From NCBI RefSeq assembly GCF_000520515.1, contig NZ_KI914718.1:9732-69594 (forward strand): a DNA stretch of 59,863 nucleotides, in the 5' to 3' direction. Position numbers and translations under genes: made by a program. Positions within the stretch are counted from its first letter, which is position 1. Each line of letters begins with the position of its first letter. This stretch comes from Arthrobacter sp. H20. GTDB taxonomy: Bacteria > Actinomycetota > Actinomycetes > Actinomycetales > Micrococcaceae. The notes under the pieces are model-generated. The model did no database searches. It worked only from the letters and a program-made list of their open reading frames with translations, and had not been told where the DNA came from. Shown here one piece after another: positions 1-10,049 of the stretch.

Positions 1-1
1 G

Positions 2-589
2 GACCAGCGGCGGCGGGCCCGCGATGCCATGTCCTCCGGGCTGCCCGCGGTGGTCGACGCCGGCGCGCTGCCACTGCTGCCGCGCAGGCTAGGGCCGCAG
101 GTAATCCTTACGCCCCACGCCGGCGAGCTCCAGCAGGTGCTGGCGAACCGGCGGGTCAGCGTGACCCGAAGTGATATCGAGGCGGCCCCCGCCACCTACG
201 CGCTGAAAGCGGCGGAACTCACCGGCGCGACAGTGCTCCTCAAAGGCCCAGTCACAGTGGTGGCGTCCCCGTCGGGAACAGTTTTCAGCCAGGCCGAAGC
301 GACGCCCTGGCTGGCCACCGCCGGGTCAGGCGACACACTCTCAGGCATTCTCGGTGCTCTGGTGGCAACGCTTGCTGGTGACGACGGCGGCTCGGCCGCC
401 GAACGCATCGGGGTCCCGGCGCAGGACAAATGGGCAGCCATCGCGGCAGCGGCAGCGTTGGTGCACGGAATGGCTGGCGCCACAGCAGCTACCGTCGGGC
501 CAGTAGTGGTCTCGGAGTTGCCAAGGTATGTCGGAGCGGTCCTCGCTGATTTGCTCACCGGCCCACCGTTGAAAGACACAATTCACTAA
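2..589 (+). CDS. nnrD: ADP-dependent NAD(P)H-hydrate dehydratase, 5' end outside the window
   Basis: This is the C-terminal part of a YjeF/ribokinase-fold enzyme that repairs hydrated NAD(P)H (NADHX/NADPHX) using ADP. The frame is open from base 2, so the true start lies before the window; an ATG at 29 is internal. Visible marks are VVDAGAL near the beginning, LTPHAGE (the conserved TPH[PA]GE motif), LLKGPVTVV, and TAGSGDTLSGILGAL, the Gly-rich anion-hole and catalytic-Asp motif of the family. About 195 residues are present. In many actinobacteria nnrD lies next to alr; here alr is 10.6 kb away, behind the trehalose and sugar genes. The family call is firm; the NAD-repair role follows from the family. 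Confidence 0.88.
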   Translation, partial: DQRRRARDAMSSGLPAVVDAGALPLLPRRLGPQVILTPHAGELQQVLANRRVSVTRSDIEAAPATYALKAAELTGATVLLKGPVTVVASPSGTVFSQAEATPWLATAGSGDTLSGILGALVATLAGDDGGSAAERIGVPAQDKWAAIAAAAALVHGMAGATAATVGPVVVSELPRYVGAVLADLLTGPPLKDTIH

Positions 590-668
590 ATAGTCACCTG
601 GTTACGCTATGAAGGTAGCTGGACCGTTCACTTTTCGACCAATGAATTACCGACTTTCAGGAGATCAC

Positions 669-2849
669 ATGGAACTTTGGCCCGGCGAAGCGTACCCCTT
701 GGGTGCGACCTACGATGGCACCGGCACCAACTTCGCGTTGTACAGCGAGATTGCTGACAAGGTGGAGCTCTGCCTGATTGCCGACGACGGCACCGAGACG
801 CGTATCGAGCTGCACGAGGTGGACGGCTATGTGTGGCATGGGTATATGCCGCAGATTGTTCCCGGCCAGAAGTACGGGTACCGCGTGCACGGACCTAATG
901 CACCTGAAGAGGGCCACCGCTGCAACCCGAACAAGTTGCTGCTGGACCCGTACGCCAAGGCTGTCCATGGCCAGATCGACTGGGACCCGGCCCTCTTCGG
1001 CTACAACTTTGGCGACGAAAACTCGATCAACAACGACGACTCGGCACCCCACATGATGCTCGGCGTCGTGGTGAACCCGTTTTTCGACTGGGACGGCGAC
1101 CGGAAACCGCGGATTCCCTACCACCAGTCGGTCATCTACGAAGCCCATGTGAAGGGCCTCACCCAGCTGCACCCCGAGGTACCCGAGGAACAGCGCGGCA
1201 CCTACGCCGGCGTGGCGCACCCGTCAGTCATCTCCCACCTCCAGAAACTCGGCATCACCGCTATCGAACTGATGCCGGTGCACCAGTTCGTCAATGACAG
1301 CACGCTGCAGGAAAAGGGTCTCACCAACTACTGGGGCTACAACACCATCGGGTTCTTCGCCCCGCACAACACCTATGGCTCAGCTGGCGACACCGGCGAA
1401 CAGGTCCAGGAGTTCAAGGCGATGGTGCGTGCGCTCCACCTGGCCGGCATTGAAGTGATCCTCGACGTCGTCTACAACCACACCGCCGAGGGCAACCACA
1501 TGGGCCCCACCCTGTCGATGCGCGGCATCGATAACTCCGCGTACTACCGGCTCGTCGAAGACGACAAGAAGTACTACATGGACTACACAGGCACCGGCAA
1601 CTCCCTCAACGTCGGCAACCCCCACTCCCTGCAGTTGCTGATGGACTCGCTGCGCTACTGGGTGACCGAAATGCACGTTGACGGGTTCCGGTTTGACCTT
1701 GCCTCCACTCTGGCCCGCGAGTTCTACGACGTGGACCGCCTGTCAGCGTTCTTCGAACTGGTCCAGCAGGACCCCGTGGTCTCACAGGTCAAGCTCATTG
1801 CCGAGCCGTGGGACGTTGGCCCGGGTGGCTACCAGGTGGGTAACTTCCCGCCACAGTGGACCGAATGGAACGGCAAGTACCGCGACACGGTGCGCGATTT
1901 CTGGCGGGGGGAACCGTCAACACTCGGCGAGTTCGCCTCAAGGCTGACCGGTTCCGCCGATCTCTACGAACAGTCAGCGCGTCGGCCGGTCGCGTCGATC
2001 AACTTCGTCACCGCCCACGACGGGTTCACCATCCGCGACCTCGTGTCCTACAACGAGAAGCACAACGACGCCAACGGTGAAGACAACAACGACGGCGAAA
2101 CCCACAACCGGTCCTGGAACTGCGGTGAGGAAGGCCCCACCGACAACCCGGAGGTGCAGACCCTCCGCGTCCGTCAGCAGCGAAACTTCATCGCCACCCT
2201 GCTGCTCTCGCAGGGTGTCCCGATGCTGCTGCACGGCGACGAGCTGGGACGCACCCAGCAGGGCAACAACAACACCTACTGCCAGGACTCCGAGCTCAGC
2301 TGGGTGCACTGGGACCAGATGGACCAGCCCCTGCTCGAATTCACCGCTGCAGTGAACCGGCTGCGGTCCGAGCATCCCACCTTCCGCCGTCGCCGCTTCT
2401 TTGACGGACGGCCCGTACGCCGTGGCGAGGGCGAGGCCCTGCCGGACATCGTCTGGCTGGACACCGCCGGCACCATCATGACGCCGGAGGACTGGGACAG
2501 CGGGTTTGGCCGCTCCATCGGGGTGTTCCTGAACGGGCAGGGGATCTCTGGCCGGGATGCCCGCGGGCAGCGGATCACGGACCTGAACTTCCTGTTGTTC
2601 TTCAACGCCAGCGACCAGCCGGTCGACTTTACCCTCCCGCCGCAGGAGTACGCTCCGGCCTGGGACGAGGTTATCGACACCGCCGGTAAGTTCGCCGACT
2701 CGGAAGCCATCCCAGCGGCAGTCACCATCACGCTCGACGCCAAGTCAATGGTGGTCTTGCGGGCCCACGCTGAAACCGAGGATCTTGATCACTCGGTTGC
2801 GGCGTCGCTGGCCGTCCTGGCCAACTCCCACCAGGCGGGCAACGCCTAG
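669..2849 (+). CDS. glgX: glycogen debranching enzyme GlgX/TreX (isoamylase type, GH13)
   Basis: This cytoplasmic enzyme hydrolyses alpha-1,6 branches of glycogen or maltodextrin and yields linear chains for TreY. An N-terminal CBM48-like domain ([23 protein letters not shown]) precedes the GH13 barrel. The barrel shows [18 protein letters not shown] (nucleophile near D343), LIAEPWDVG (acid/base near E379) and [20 protein letters not shown]. An upstream ATG at 609 is in frame, but the ATG at 669 follows a CAGGAGA ribosome site and matches the usual family N-terminus, so I chose it (726 residues). It leads the treX-treY-treZ set, 60 bp before treY. This context favours the name treX over a purely glycogenolytic glgX. 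Confidence 0.95.
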   Translation: MELWPGEAYPLGATYDGTGTNFALYSEIADKVELCLIADDGTETRIELHEVDGYVWHGYMPQIVPGQKYGYRVHGPNAPEEGHRCNPNKLLLDPYAKAVHGQIDWDPALFGYNFGDENSINNDDSAPHMMLGVVVNPFFDWDGDRKPRIPYHQSVIYEAHVKGLTQLHPEVPEEQRGTYAGVAHPSVISHLQKLGITAIELMPVHQFVNDSTLQEKGLTNYWGYNTIGFFAPHNTYGSAGDTGEQVQEFKAMVRALHLAGIEVILDVVYNHTAEGNHMGPTLSMRGIDNSAYYRLVEDDKKYYMDYTGTGNSLNVGNPHSLQLLMDSLRYWVTEMHVDGFRFDLASTLAREFYDVDRLSAFFELVQQDPVVSQVKLIAEPWDVGPGGYQVGNFPPQWTEWNGKYRDTVRDFWRGEPSTLGEFASRLTGSADLYEQSARRPVASINFVTAHDGFTIRDLVSYNEKHNDANGEDNNDGETHNRSWNCGEEGPTDNPEVQTLRVRQQRNFIATLLLSQGVPMLLHGDELGRTQQGNNNTYCQDSELSWVHWDQMDQPLLEFTAAVNRLRSEHPTFRRRRFFDGRPVRRGEGEALPDIVWLDTAGTIMTPEDWDSGFGRSIGVFLNGQGISGRDARGQRITDLNFLLFFNASDQPVDFTLPPQEYAPAWDEVIDTAGKFADSEAIPAAVTITLDAKSMVVLRAHAETEDLDHSVAASLAVLANSHQAGNA

Positions 2850-2909
2850 CCGCACCGGGCACCGCAGCATCCCGCACAACGCCACAGCACCCAGTTCAGG
2901 AGTACATGC

Positions 2910-5225
2910 ATGAGGACCCCGAAGTCGACCTACCGGCTGCAGATCCGATCAGAGTTTGACCTCACGGAGGCCGCCGCGGTGGTTCCCTATCTGCGGGATC
3001 TCGGCGTGGACTGGGTGTATTTGTCGCCGGTGCTGACGGCTGAACAGGGGTCGGGACACGGCTACGATGTCACCGATCCCACGGCCGTTGACCCGGAGCG
3101 CGGCGGACGGGACGCCTTTGTGGCGCTCTCGGACGCCGCGCATGCGGCGGGGCTCGGGGTACTGGTGGATATCGTGCCCAACCATCTGGGTGTGCAAACG
3201 CCGTCGCAGAATCAGTGGTGGTCGGCCCTGCTCAAGGGCGGGCCGGACTCACCCTATGCCGAAGCGTTCGACGTCGACTGGGAAGCCGGGGGCGGGAAAA
3301 TCCGTCTCCCGGTTCTTGGCGACGGGGATGAGGAGCTGTCGGCGCTGGAGCTCGACGACGGGGAACTGCGCTACTACGACCACCGGTTCCCCATCGCCGA
3401 TGGCAGCTACGAAACCGGGGACACGGCACAGACCGTGCATGCCCGGCAGCACTACGAACTGGTGAATTGGCGTCGCGCCGACAGTGAGCTGAACTACCGT
3501 CGTTTTTTTGGGGTCAACACCCTGGCCGGTCTGCGAGTCGAAGTACCGCGCGTATTTGACGAATCGCACAGCGAGATCCGCAGCTGGTTCGAGGAGTCAC
3601 TGGTGGACGGACTCCGGATCGACCACCCGGACGGGCTCGCCGACCCGGCGGGCTACCTCGACCGGCTCCGAGAGCTCACCGGCGGTGCCTACGTTCTTGT
3701 GGAAAAGATCCTTGAGCCGGGGGAAAAACTGCCCACGGACTGGGCCTGCGAGGGCACCACTGGGTATGACGCGCTCGCCGACATTGATCGCCTGTTCGTT
3801 GACCCCGCTGGGCAGGCACCCCTCGAACGCACTGCGCCAGCTGAGGACTTCCAGGTCATGATCCACGGCACCAAACGAGGTATCGCCGACGGGATCCTCC
3901 GGTCCGAGGTGTTGCGCCTGAACCGGTTGATCCCTGCGGACGCCGGGCTCGACGCTGACAGTGCAGCCGACGCCATCGCCGAGTTGCTTGCCTGCTTCCC
4001 GGTCTATCGGAGCTACCTGCCCGGTGGTGCCGGCTACCTTGAGGACGCCGTCGTCGCGGCCCAGGTGTACCGCCCTGAGCTCGCTGACACGCTCAACACG
4101 CTGCACCAGCTGTTGAACCCGTATCTGGCCGGTCCCGACGCACCAATGACCGAACTGGCCACGCGATTCCAGCAGACATCTGGCATGGTGATGGCCAAGG
4201 GCGTCGAGGACACAGCGTTCTACCGGTATAACCGGTTGACCTCCCTCAACGAGGTAGGAGCTGACCCCTCGATCTTTTCGATCACCGGGGTGGAAATGCA
4301 CAACCGGCTGCTGCGACGCCAGCGTGATACCCCGCTGTCCATGACAGCGCTGAGCACTCACGACACCAAACGCAGCGAGGACACCCGCGCCAGGATCAGC
4401 GTGCTCTCCGAGATGGCCGAGGACTGGGCCGCTGTGCTCGGTCAGCTTGAGAACGCAGCGCCCCTTGGGGACCCTGCGTTCTCCTCACTGCTCTGGCAGG
4501 CGATGGTTGGGGCCTGGCCGCTGAGCCGCGAACGCGCCCACGCCTATGTGGAAAAAGCATCCCGTGAAGCCGATTCAAGCACCCACTGGACCGCCCCAAA
4601 CGAGGCCTTTGAGGAACTCATGCACGCGGCGGTCGACGCTGCCTATGACAATCCGGCGGTCAACGCTCTCGTGACTGACATGGTGGCGAAGATCAAGGGC
4701 CACGGCTGGTCCAATTCGCTCAGCGCCAAGCTGCTGCAGCTGACCATGCCCGGGGTGCCCGACGTGTATCAGGGATCGGAATTCTGGGAAGACTCGCTGG
4801 TGGACCCTGACAACCGGCGCCCAGTGGACTTCGAGGCCCGGAAGCAGTCCCTGGTTGACCTGGCCTTCGGCGCGCTGCCCGCTGTCGATGAGTCTGCGGT
4901 GGCCAAGCTCCTCGTCGTCTCCCGAGCGCTGAAGCTGCGCCGGGACCGTCCTGAACTGTTCGCTGGGTACACCGCCGTCACCACCACCGGTGCGGCAGCT
5001 GAGCACATCTTCGCGTTCGATCGAGGTGGAGCGCTTACCCTGGTGACCCGGCAGCCGCTGGGTCTTGAACGCCGGGGCGGCTGGCGGGACACCGCCGTCA
5101 TCCTTCCGGACGGCCAGTACAGCTGCGCTATCACCGGCGCATCATTCTCCGGCGGCCCAGTGCCGGCCGGTACGCTCTTTGAGACCTACCCAGTGGCACT
5201 GCTGGTCAGGAAGGACGCATCATGA
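2910..5225 (+). CDS. treY: maltooligosyltrehalose synthase (GH13)
   Basis: This intramolecular transglucosylase turns the reducing-end alpha-1,4 bond of a maltodextrin into an alpha,alpha-1,1 bond, giving maltooligosyltrehalose. Its 771 residues are normal for TreY. Motifs are STYRLQ at the N-terminus, [23 protein letters not shown] (nucleophile near D238), VLVEKIL (acid/base near E265), GTTGYD, and [16 protein letters not shown] (third carboxylate near D485). Late in the protein, [12 protein letters not shown] is a TreY hallmark. The ATG follows a CAGGAG site. Its stop overlaps the treZ start in ATGA, so the two are translationally coupled and their products act in sequence. Confidence 0.97.
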   Translation: MRTPKSTYRLQIRSEFDLTEAAAVVPYLRDLGVDWVYLSPVLTAEQGSGHGYDVTDPTAVDPERGGRDAFVALSDAAHAAGLGVLVDIVPNHLGVQTPSQNQWWSALLKGGPDSPYAEAFDVDWEAGGGKIRLPVLGDGDEELSALELDDGELRYYDHRFPIADGSYETGDTAQTVHARQHYELVNWRRADSELNYRRFFGVNTLAGLRVEVPRVFDESHSEIRSWFEESLVDGLRIDHPDGLADPAGYLDRLRELTGGAYVLVEKILEPGEKLPTDWACEGTTGYDALADIDRLFVDPAGQAPLERTAPAEDFQVMIHGTKRGIADGILRSEVLRLNRLIPADAGLDADSAADAIAELLACFPVYRSYLPGGAGYLEDAVVAAQVYRPELADTLNTLHQLLNPYLAGPDAPMTELATRFQQTSGMVMAKGVEDTAFYRYNRLTSLNEVGADPSIFSITGVEMHNRLLRRQRDTPLSMTALSTHDTKRSEDTRARISVLSEMAEDWAAVLGQLENAAPLGDPAFSSLLWQAMVGAWPLSRERAHAYVEKASREADSSTHWTAPNEAFEELMHAAVDAAYDNPAVNALVTDMVAKIKGHGWSNSLSAKLLQLTMPGVPDVYQGSEFWEDSLVDPDNRRPVDFEARKQSLVDLAFGALPAVDESAVAKLLVVSRALKLRRDRPELFAGYTAVTTTGAAAEHIFAFDRGGALTLVTRQPLGLERRGGWRDTAVILPDGQYSCAITGASFSGGPVPAGTLFETYPVALLVRKDAS

Positions 5226-6958
5226 GGAACCGATTTGATGTCTGGGCACCTAAGGCCACCACCCTCTCACTCATGGCAGGGGGCGCGGACTCAGCCATGA
5301 GCAGGGGCGACGACGGCTGGTGGGCAGTCGACACCCAGCCGGCCGAGTCCGGAGTTACCGACTACGGATACCTGGTGGACGGCGCCGAGACGCCGATCCC
5401 CGACCCGCGGTCCCGGCGCCAGCCCGACGGCGTACACGGTCTCTCGCAGACATTCGACCCCGGCGCCTACTCCTGGCAGGACAGCTCATGGGTCTCGCCC
5501 GGACTGGGCGGGGGAGTGATCTACGAACTGCACATCGGGACGTTCACCCCCGAGGGCACCTTTGACGCGGCGATCGGAAAGCTCGACTACCTGGTCGAGC
5601 TCGGCATCCAGCACGTGGAACTGCTCCCGGTGAACGCGTTCAACGGCACCCACAACTGGGGGTACGACGGCGTCCTCTGGTTCGCAGTCCAGGAGACGTA
5701 TGGCGGGCCCGCCGGGTACCAGCGTTTCGTCGACGCGGCGCATCAGCGGGGCCTCGGCGTGATCCAGGATGTGGTCCATAACCATCTGGGCCCCAGCGGC
5801 AACTACCTTGGCCAGTTCGCCCCGTACCTGACCGAGGGCAAGGCCAACACCTGGGGCGACTCCCTGAACCTCGACGGGCCACACTCCGATGAGGTCCGAC
5901 GCTACGTCCTGGACAACATCCTTATGTGGTTCAGGGACTATCATGTGGACGGACTGCGCCTCGATGCAGTTCATGCCCTCCACGACGAGCGGGCCACCCA
6001 TATCCTCGAGGAATTCGCTGCGGCGACCGACAGGTGCGCGAACGAGCTGGGCAAGCCCCTGTTCCTCATCGCCGAATCCGATCTGAACAATCCACGGCTC
6101 ATTACCTCCCGCGCCACCGGAGGTTACGGCCTCGCAGGGCAGTGGAGCGACGATTTCCATCACGCAGTGCACGTCAACGTCACCGGGGAAACCACCGGCT
6201 ACTACGAGGATTTCGATTCGGTCTCCGCGCTGGCCAAGGTGATGGAGGACGGCTTTTTCCACAACGGAACCTACTCGTCCTTCAGGGAACGAGGCCACGG
6301 GCGGCCCATCGATCCGGCCCACATCACCGCCCACCAGCTGGTGGTCTGCACCCAGAACCATGACCAGATCGGTAACCGGGCGGCGGGCGACCGCATGGGT
6401 GCAACTGTCGGCTACGCGCAGTTGGCGCAGGCAGCCGTCCTGAACCTCGCCGGACCGTTCACCCCGATGCTATTCATGGGTGAGGAGTACGCGGCGTCCA
6501 CCCCGTGGCCCTTCTTCACCTCACACCCCGAGCCCGAACTGGGCAAGGCCACAGCTGAGGGGCGTCTGCGTGAGTTCGAGCGGATGGGCTGGGACGCCGA
6601 CACGGTACCCAACCCTCAGGATCCCGCCACGTTCGCCTCGGCAAAGCTCAACTGGGCCGAGATTGAAACGGGTGACCACTCCCGCCTCCTGGACCTCTAC
6701 CGCCGTCTGATCCGGCTCCGCCGGAACACCCCCGACCTGATGGACCCTGATTTCACCGCCGTGTCAGTGAAGTTCAGCGAACCCGAAAAGTGGTTGGCGA
6801 TCCGCCGCGGAGGAAGCGTCGTCGTCGTCAATCTAGCCGACGAGGAACGCTCCATTGACGTGGACGCGTCGCGGGTCCTGCTATCCACAGTCCCGGGCGA
6901 AACCCTTGAGGCCGGGCGCCTGAGCCTGCCCGCCCGCGGATCGGCAATCCTCGGCTGA
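5222..6958 (+). CDS. treZ: maltooligosyltrehalose trehalohydrolase (GH13)
   Basis: This enzyme releases free trehalose from maltooligosyltrehalose made by TreY. At 578 residues it has the usual length. An N-terminal CBM48-like region ([13 protein letters not shown]) is followed by the barrel. Motifs are [44 protein letters not shown] (nucleophile near D248), [12 protein letters not shown] (acid/base near E285) and [13 protein letters not shown] (D381 region). [18 protein letters not shown] is typical of TreZ. It overlaps treY by 4 bp and completes the TreXYZ route, used in actinobacteria for osmotic and desiccation protection and for carbon reserve turnover. Confidence 0.97.
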   Translation: MRNRFDVWAPKATTLSLMAGGADSAMSRGDDGWWAVDTQPAESGVTDYGYLVDGAETPIPDPRSRRQPDGVHGLSQTFDPGAYSWQDSSWVSPGLGGGVIYELHIGTFTPEGTFDAAIGKLDYLVELGIQHVELLPVNAFNGTHNWGYDGVLWFAVQETYGGPAGYQRFVDAAHQRGLGVIQDVVHNHLGPSGNYLGQFAPYLTEGKANTWGDSLNLDGPHSDEVRRYVLDNILMWFRDYHVDGLRLDAVHALHDERATHILEEFAAATDRCANELGKPLFLIAESDLNNPRLITSRATGGYGLAGQWSDDFHHAVHVNVTGETTGYYEDFDSVSALAKVMEDGFFHNGTYSSFRERGHGRPIDPAHITAHQLVVCTQNHDQIGNRAAGDRMGATVGYAQLAQAAVLNLAGPFTPMLFMGEEYAASTPWPFFTSHPEPELGKATAEGRLREFERMGWDADTVPNPQDPATFASAKLNWAEIETGDHSRLLDLYRRLIRLRRNTPDLMDPDFTAVSVKFSEPEKWLAIRRGGSVVVVNLADEERSIDVDASRVLLSTVPGETLEAGRLSLPARGSAILG

Positions 6959-7011
6959 GCCAGCCCTCCGCTGACTCAGCTCGACATAATCACCAGACCC
7001 AGGAGAGACCC

Positions 7012-8058
7012 ATGACGTATCACCCAGCTGACGACCGTTACGAATCCATGCCCTACCGCCGGGTGGGGCGCAGCGGCCTGCAGCTACCCGCCGTGTCGCT
7101 TGGGCTCTGGCACAACTTCGGGGATGACAAGCCGTTCGCTGACCAGCGTGCCATTCTGCGTCGTGCCTTCGACCTGGGGGTTACTCACTTTGACCTGGCC
7201 AACAACTACGGCCCGCCGGCCGGTAGCGCCGAAACGAACTTTGGCCGGCACCTCAAGGACGATTTCGCGCCATTCCGCGACGAACTCGTCATCTCCAGCA
7301 AAGCTGGCTACGACATGTGGCCCGGACCGTACGGTGAATGGGGATCACGCAAGTACCTGCTGGCCAGCCTCGACCAGTCGCTGAACAGGATGGGGTTGGA
7401 CTACGTGGACATCTTCTACAGTCACCGCCCTGACCCGAACACCCCGCTGGAAGAAACCATGGGGGCACTGGATACAGCCGTGCGCTCCGGCCGTGCCCTG
7501 TACGCCGGCATCTCGTCCTACTCGCCGGAGAAGACGGTCGAAGCGGCGGCCATCCTCAGGGATCTCGGCACGCCACTGCTCATCCACCAGCCCTCCTATT
7601 CGATGCTGAACCGCTGGGTCGAAAACGGCACGCCCAACCTCCCCGAGGTGCTCCAGCAGGAGGGGGTCGGATCGATCGCTTTTTCACCCCTGGCCCAGGG
7701 ATTGCTGACCGACCGCTACCTCGACGGCGTTCCGGCGGGCTCCCGCGCGGCGTCGAACAAATCGCTGTCCGAGGACCACCTCTCGGAGGATAACCTGCGC
7801 CGGGTGCGCGGCCTGAACACCATTGCCCAGGACCGCGGACAGTCACTGGCGCAGATGGCGATTGCCTGGATCCTGCGTGAACAGTCAAAGGGCAGCGCCA
7901 TTACGTCTGCCCTGATCGGCGCCTCGAGCGTGAGCCAGTTGGACAACAGCCTTGCTGCTGTGAAGAATCTCAAGTTCAGCCTGGACGAGCTCACCGCCAT
8001 CGATGAGTTTGCTGTCGAATCGGACATCAACCTGTGGGCCAAAGCCCTGGACGCGTAG
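7012..8058 (+). CDS. aldo/keto reductase, YghZ/MgrA-like
   Basis: This is an NADPH-dependent aldo/keto reductase of the beta-subunit/YghZ group (348 residues). YghZ itself reduces L-glyceraldehyde 3-phosphate and methylglyoxal; the substrate here is not certain. The start MTYHPADDRYESMPYRRVGRSGLQLPA is typical of the group. FDLANNYGPPAGSAE carries the catalytic Asp-Tyr pair, and ISSKAGYDMWPGPYGEWGSRK carries the catalytic Lys. YVDIFYSHRPDP and SALIGASSVSQL (NADP-binding end) are also present. CAGGAGA lies just upstream of the ATG. It follows treZ by 53 bp and may share that transcript, perhaps removing reactive aldehydes formed during sugar flux, which is inference. Confidence 0.9.
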   Translation: MTYHPADDRYESMPYRRVGRSGLQLPAVSLGLWHNFGDDKPFADQRAILRRAFDLGVTHFDLANNYGPPAGSAETNFGRHLKDDFAPFRDELVISSKAGYDMWPGPYGEWGSRKYLLASLDQSLNRMGLDYVDIFYSHRPDPNTPLEETMGALDTAVRSGRALYAGISSYSPEKTVEAAAILRDLGTPLLIHQPSYSMLNRWVENGTPNLPEVLQQEGVGSIAFSPLAQGLLTDRYLDGVPAGSRAASNKSLSEDHLSEDNLRRVRGLNTIAQDRGQSLAQMAIAWILREQSKGSAITSALIGASSVSQLDNSLAAVKNLKFSLDELTAIDEFAVESDINLWAKALDA

Positions 8059-8069
8059 GGCGCCATCAG

Positions 8070-8609
8070 ATGTCCGACGCCGGGGTCCTCGGTATCCGGC
8101 GCGCCACCGACGCCGACTGGCCAGCACTCTGGGCCATCATGGAACCGGTGGTGCGGGTCGGAGAGACCTACTGCTGGGATACCTGCCTCTCCGAGGCCCA
8201 GGCCCGGACCGAGTGGCTGGCTCCCGCTGACCGCACAATGTGCGTCTTCGTTGCAGAGGAAACCCCTGGACCAGGCTCGGTCGGTGCTGCCGTCGGTGCC
8301 GTCGTCGGGACTGCGCAGCTGCATGCGAACCGCGCCGGTGGTGGGTCGCACGTAGCTAACGCCAGTTTCATGGTGGCTGGGAACGCGGGCGGCCGGGGCG
8401 TGGGGCGCCTGCTGGCCCGCCATGTGCTGGCTGAGGCCCGCGAGCAGGGCTACCGTGCCATGCAGTTCAACGCAGTGGTGGAGACGAACACCAGGGCAGT
8501 GCGGTTGTGGCAGTCATTGGGATTTCGCACGCTCGCGACGGCTCCCGGTGCGTTCAGGCATCCGGCTGAAGGTTTTGTGGGGTTGCACATCATGTTCCGG
8601 GAGCTCTAG
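8070..8609 (+). CDS. GNAT family N-acetyltransferase
   Basis: This is a single-domain acetyl-CoA-dependent acyltransferase of 179 residues. It opens with LGIRRATDADWPALWAIMEPV, a normal GNAT beginning. The acetyl-CoA site is MVAGNAGGRGVGRLLARHVLAEAREQGY (R/Q-x-x-G-x-G/A). A C-terminal MQFNAVVETNTRAVRLWQSLGFRTL matches the family. The frame is open from 8034, but ATG 8070, 11 bp after the reductase stop, fits the domain start. The sequence does not show the substrate. It ends 3 bp from the convergent GH4 gene. Confidence 0.82.
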   Translation: MSDAGVLGIRRATDADWPALWAIMEPVVRVGETYCWDTCLSEAQARTEWLAPADRTMCVFVAEETPGPGSVGAAVGAVVGTAQLHANRAGGGSHVANASFMVAGNAGGRGVGRLLARHVLAEAREQGYRAMQFNAVVETNTRAVRLWQSLGFRTLATAPGAFRHPAEGFVGLHIMFREL

Positions 8610-8612
8610 GGG

Positions 8613-9959
8613 CTACTTCCAGAACGCCGCCAGGTCGGGGAACGCGTGCTCATAACCAAGCAGAAGACGCGAGGCGGCGTGCGCGGAGTCGATCAGCGGG
8701 TGCAGCACGAATGCCCGCAGCGCCGAGTCCCGGTCTGCGTGGACAGCGGCATTGACTACAGCTTCCTCCACCGCCAGCACCTGCGCCATCAAGCCCAGCT
8801 GGTGGGAGGTTGGGGGCCCAGCGGCGAGCGGTATCGCCCCCGCCCGGTCGAGGCGGGCCGGAAGCTCAACGACGGCGTCGGCCGGCAGCGTGGGCAGCGC
8901 ACTCCCGTTGCGCACATTGACGATCAACTCTGCTGGTTGGCCGGTCAGGAGGGCGCGCATCGCCGCGAGCGCAATCCGTTCGTAACCGCCGCCGGCCAGA
9001 TCCGACTCGTCACGATCCCCGGCATCAGGGCGAGCCTCGGCAAGGTACCCCTCTTCCCGGGCACGCCGTGCACCCTCCCACACGGCGAACGGCTCCGGAG
9101 CAGTGAGCAACTCGGTGTAGAGCTGGTCCTGCTGGCGGTGCAGAAACGCGCCGCGGGTCTCGGTGGCGCCGGCCAGGGATCGCACTGCTTCACGGTGGAA
9201 GTAGTAGTAGAACAGGTATTCGTTGGGCACCGACCGCAGGAGCCGTGGCAGGTCCGGACCGAACACCCGGCCCTCCTCGAAGGAGGTAAGACGCTGCGGG
9301 TCCGCCAGCAGCGCCGGCAAGCGGTCGACGCCATCGTGCGTCAGACCCCGTAGCCAGCCCAGATGATTCAGACCGACATAGTCAACGCCAGCAAGTGATC
9401 CCTCGGCCAGGGGAACACCGGCCGCCGCGGCAGCCCGAGACACCAGCCCCGACGCCGAGTCGCAGATCCCGAGTGCCCGGTCGCCGAGCACAGTCTGCAC
9501 CGCCCGGGTCACCATTCCCGCTGGGTTGGTGAAATTAATCAGCCAGGCGTCGGGGCACACGCGCCGCATGGACTCGGCCACCACCAGCATCTGGGGCACC
9601 GACCGTAGCGCGTAGGAGATGCCGCCGGCACCCACAGTTTCCTGGCCCAGCAGGCCCTCGTCCAGGGCGACGCGCTCGTCGAGCACCCTACCCGCGGCGC
9701 CGCCGCTGCGGATGGCGGCGAACACGACGTCGGCCCCGGGCAGGGCAGCGTCGAGGCTTAGCTCGGTGACCAGGTGCGGCGGGCCGGACCCAGCAGGGAG
9801 CGGCATGGTCTGCAGGACGCGGGCAATTGCCGTCAGCCGGCCAGGGTCCGCATCGTGCAGGACCACCCGGTCAATGACGCCGGCGAACTGTCCCGTCGAC
9901 AGGGCCCGATACACCAACGGAACCCGGAAACCGCCGCCGCCCACAATGACCAGTTTCAT
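8613..9959 (-). CDS. GH4 glycosidase, 6-phospho-beta-glucosidase-like
   Basis: This is a family 4 glycoside hydrolase, an NAD+- and Mn2+-dependent enzyme that cleaves glycosides by oxidation-elimination. The N-terminus MKLVIVGGGGFRVPLVYRAL is the NAD-binding Rossmann loop. WLINFTNPAGMVTRAV and GICDSASGL contribute metal and substrate residues (the N of TNPAG and the Cys of GICD). VGLNHLGW supplies the conserved His. Length is 448. GGAGG sits 5 nt before the ATG. GH4 members act on 6-phospho-glucosides or on free alpha-glycosides, so the exact substrate is open. It is divergent from a PfkB-family kinase, which suggests a small sugar-use module. Confidence 0.85.
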   Translation of the reverse strand: MKLVIVGGGGFRVPLVYRALSTGQFAGVIDRVVLHDADPGRLTAIARVLQTMPLPAGSGPPHLVTELSLDAALPGADVVFAAIRSGGAAGRVLDERVALDEGLLGQETVGAGGISYALRSVPQMLVVAESMRRVCPDAWLINFTNPAGMVTRAVQTVLGDRALGICDSASGLVSRAAAAAGVPLAEGSLAGVDYVGLNHLGWLRGLTHDGVDRLPALLADPQRLTSFEEGRVFGPDLPRLLRSVPNEYLFYYYFHREAVRSLAGATETRGAFLHRQQDQLYTELLTAPEPFAVWEGARRAREEGYLAEARPDAGDRDESDLAGGGYERIALAAMRALLTGQPAELIVNVRNGSALPTLPADAVVELPARLDRAGAIPLAAGPPTSHQLGLMAQVLAVEEAVVNAAVHADRDSALRAFVLHPLIDSAHAASRLLLGYEHAFPDLAAFWK

Positions 9960-10036
9960 TCATCCTCCACGGTGTCGGTGGTGCATTTCTTCAGCGTTTA
10001 GCGTCACACCTGTGCCGCGCGCCGGAAGCCTAAGAG

Positions 10037-10042
10037 TATTGT
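10037..10042 (+). promoter_or_regulatory. -10 hexamer TATTGT, leaderless geometry
   Basis: TATTGT ends 7 nt before ATG 10050, placing the predicted transcription start at the start codon. This argues for ATG 10050 over the upstream GTG 10041, which lies inside this motif. Confidence 0.55.
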
Positions 10043-10049
10043 GCCGTAC

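Noticed and set aside
3597-4361. Antisense frame across treY
   Set aside because: Shadow of the conserved treY codons.
5486-6361. Antisense frame across treZ
   Set aside because: Shadow frame, no recognisable protein.
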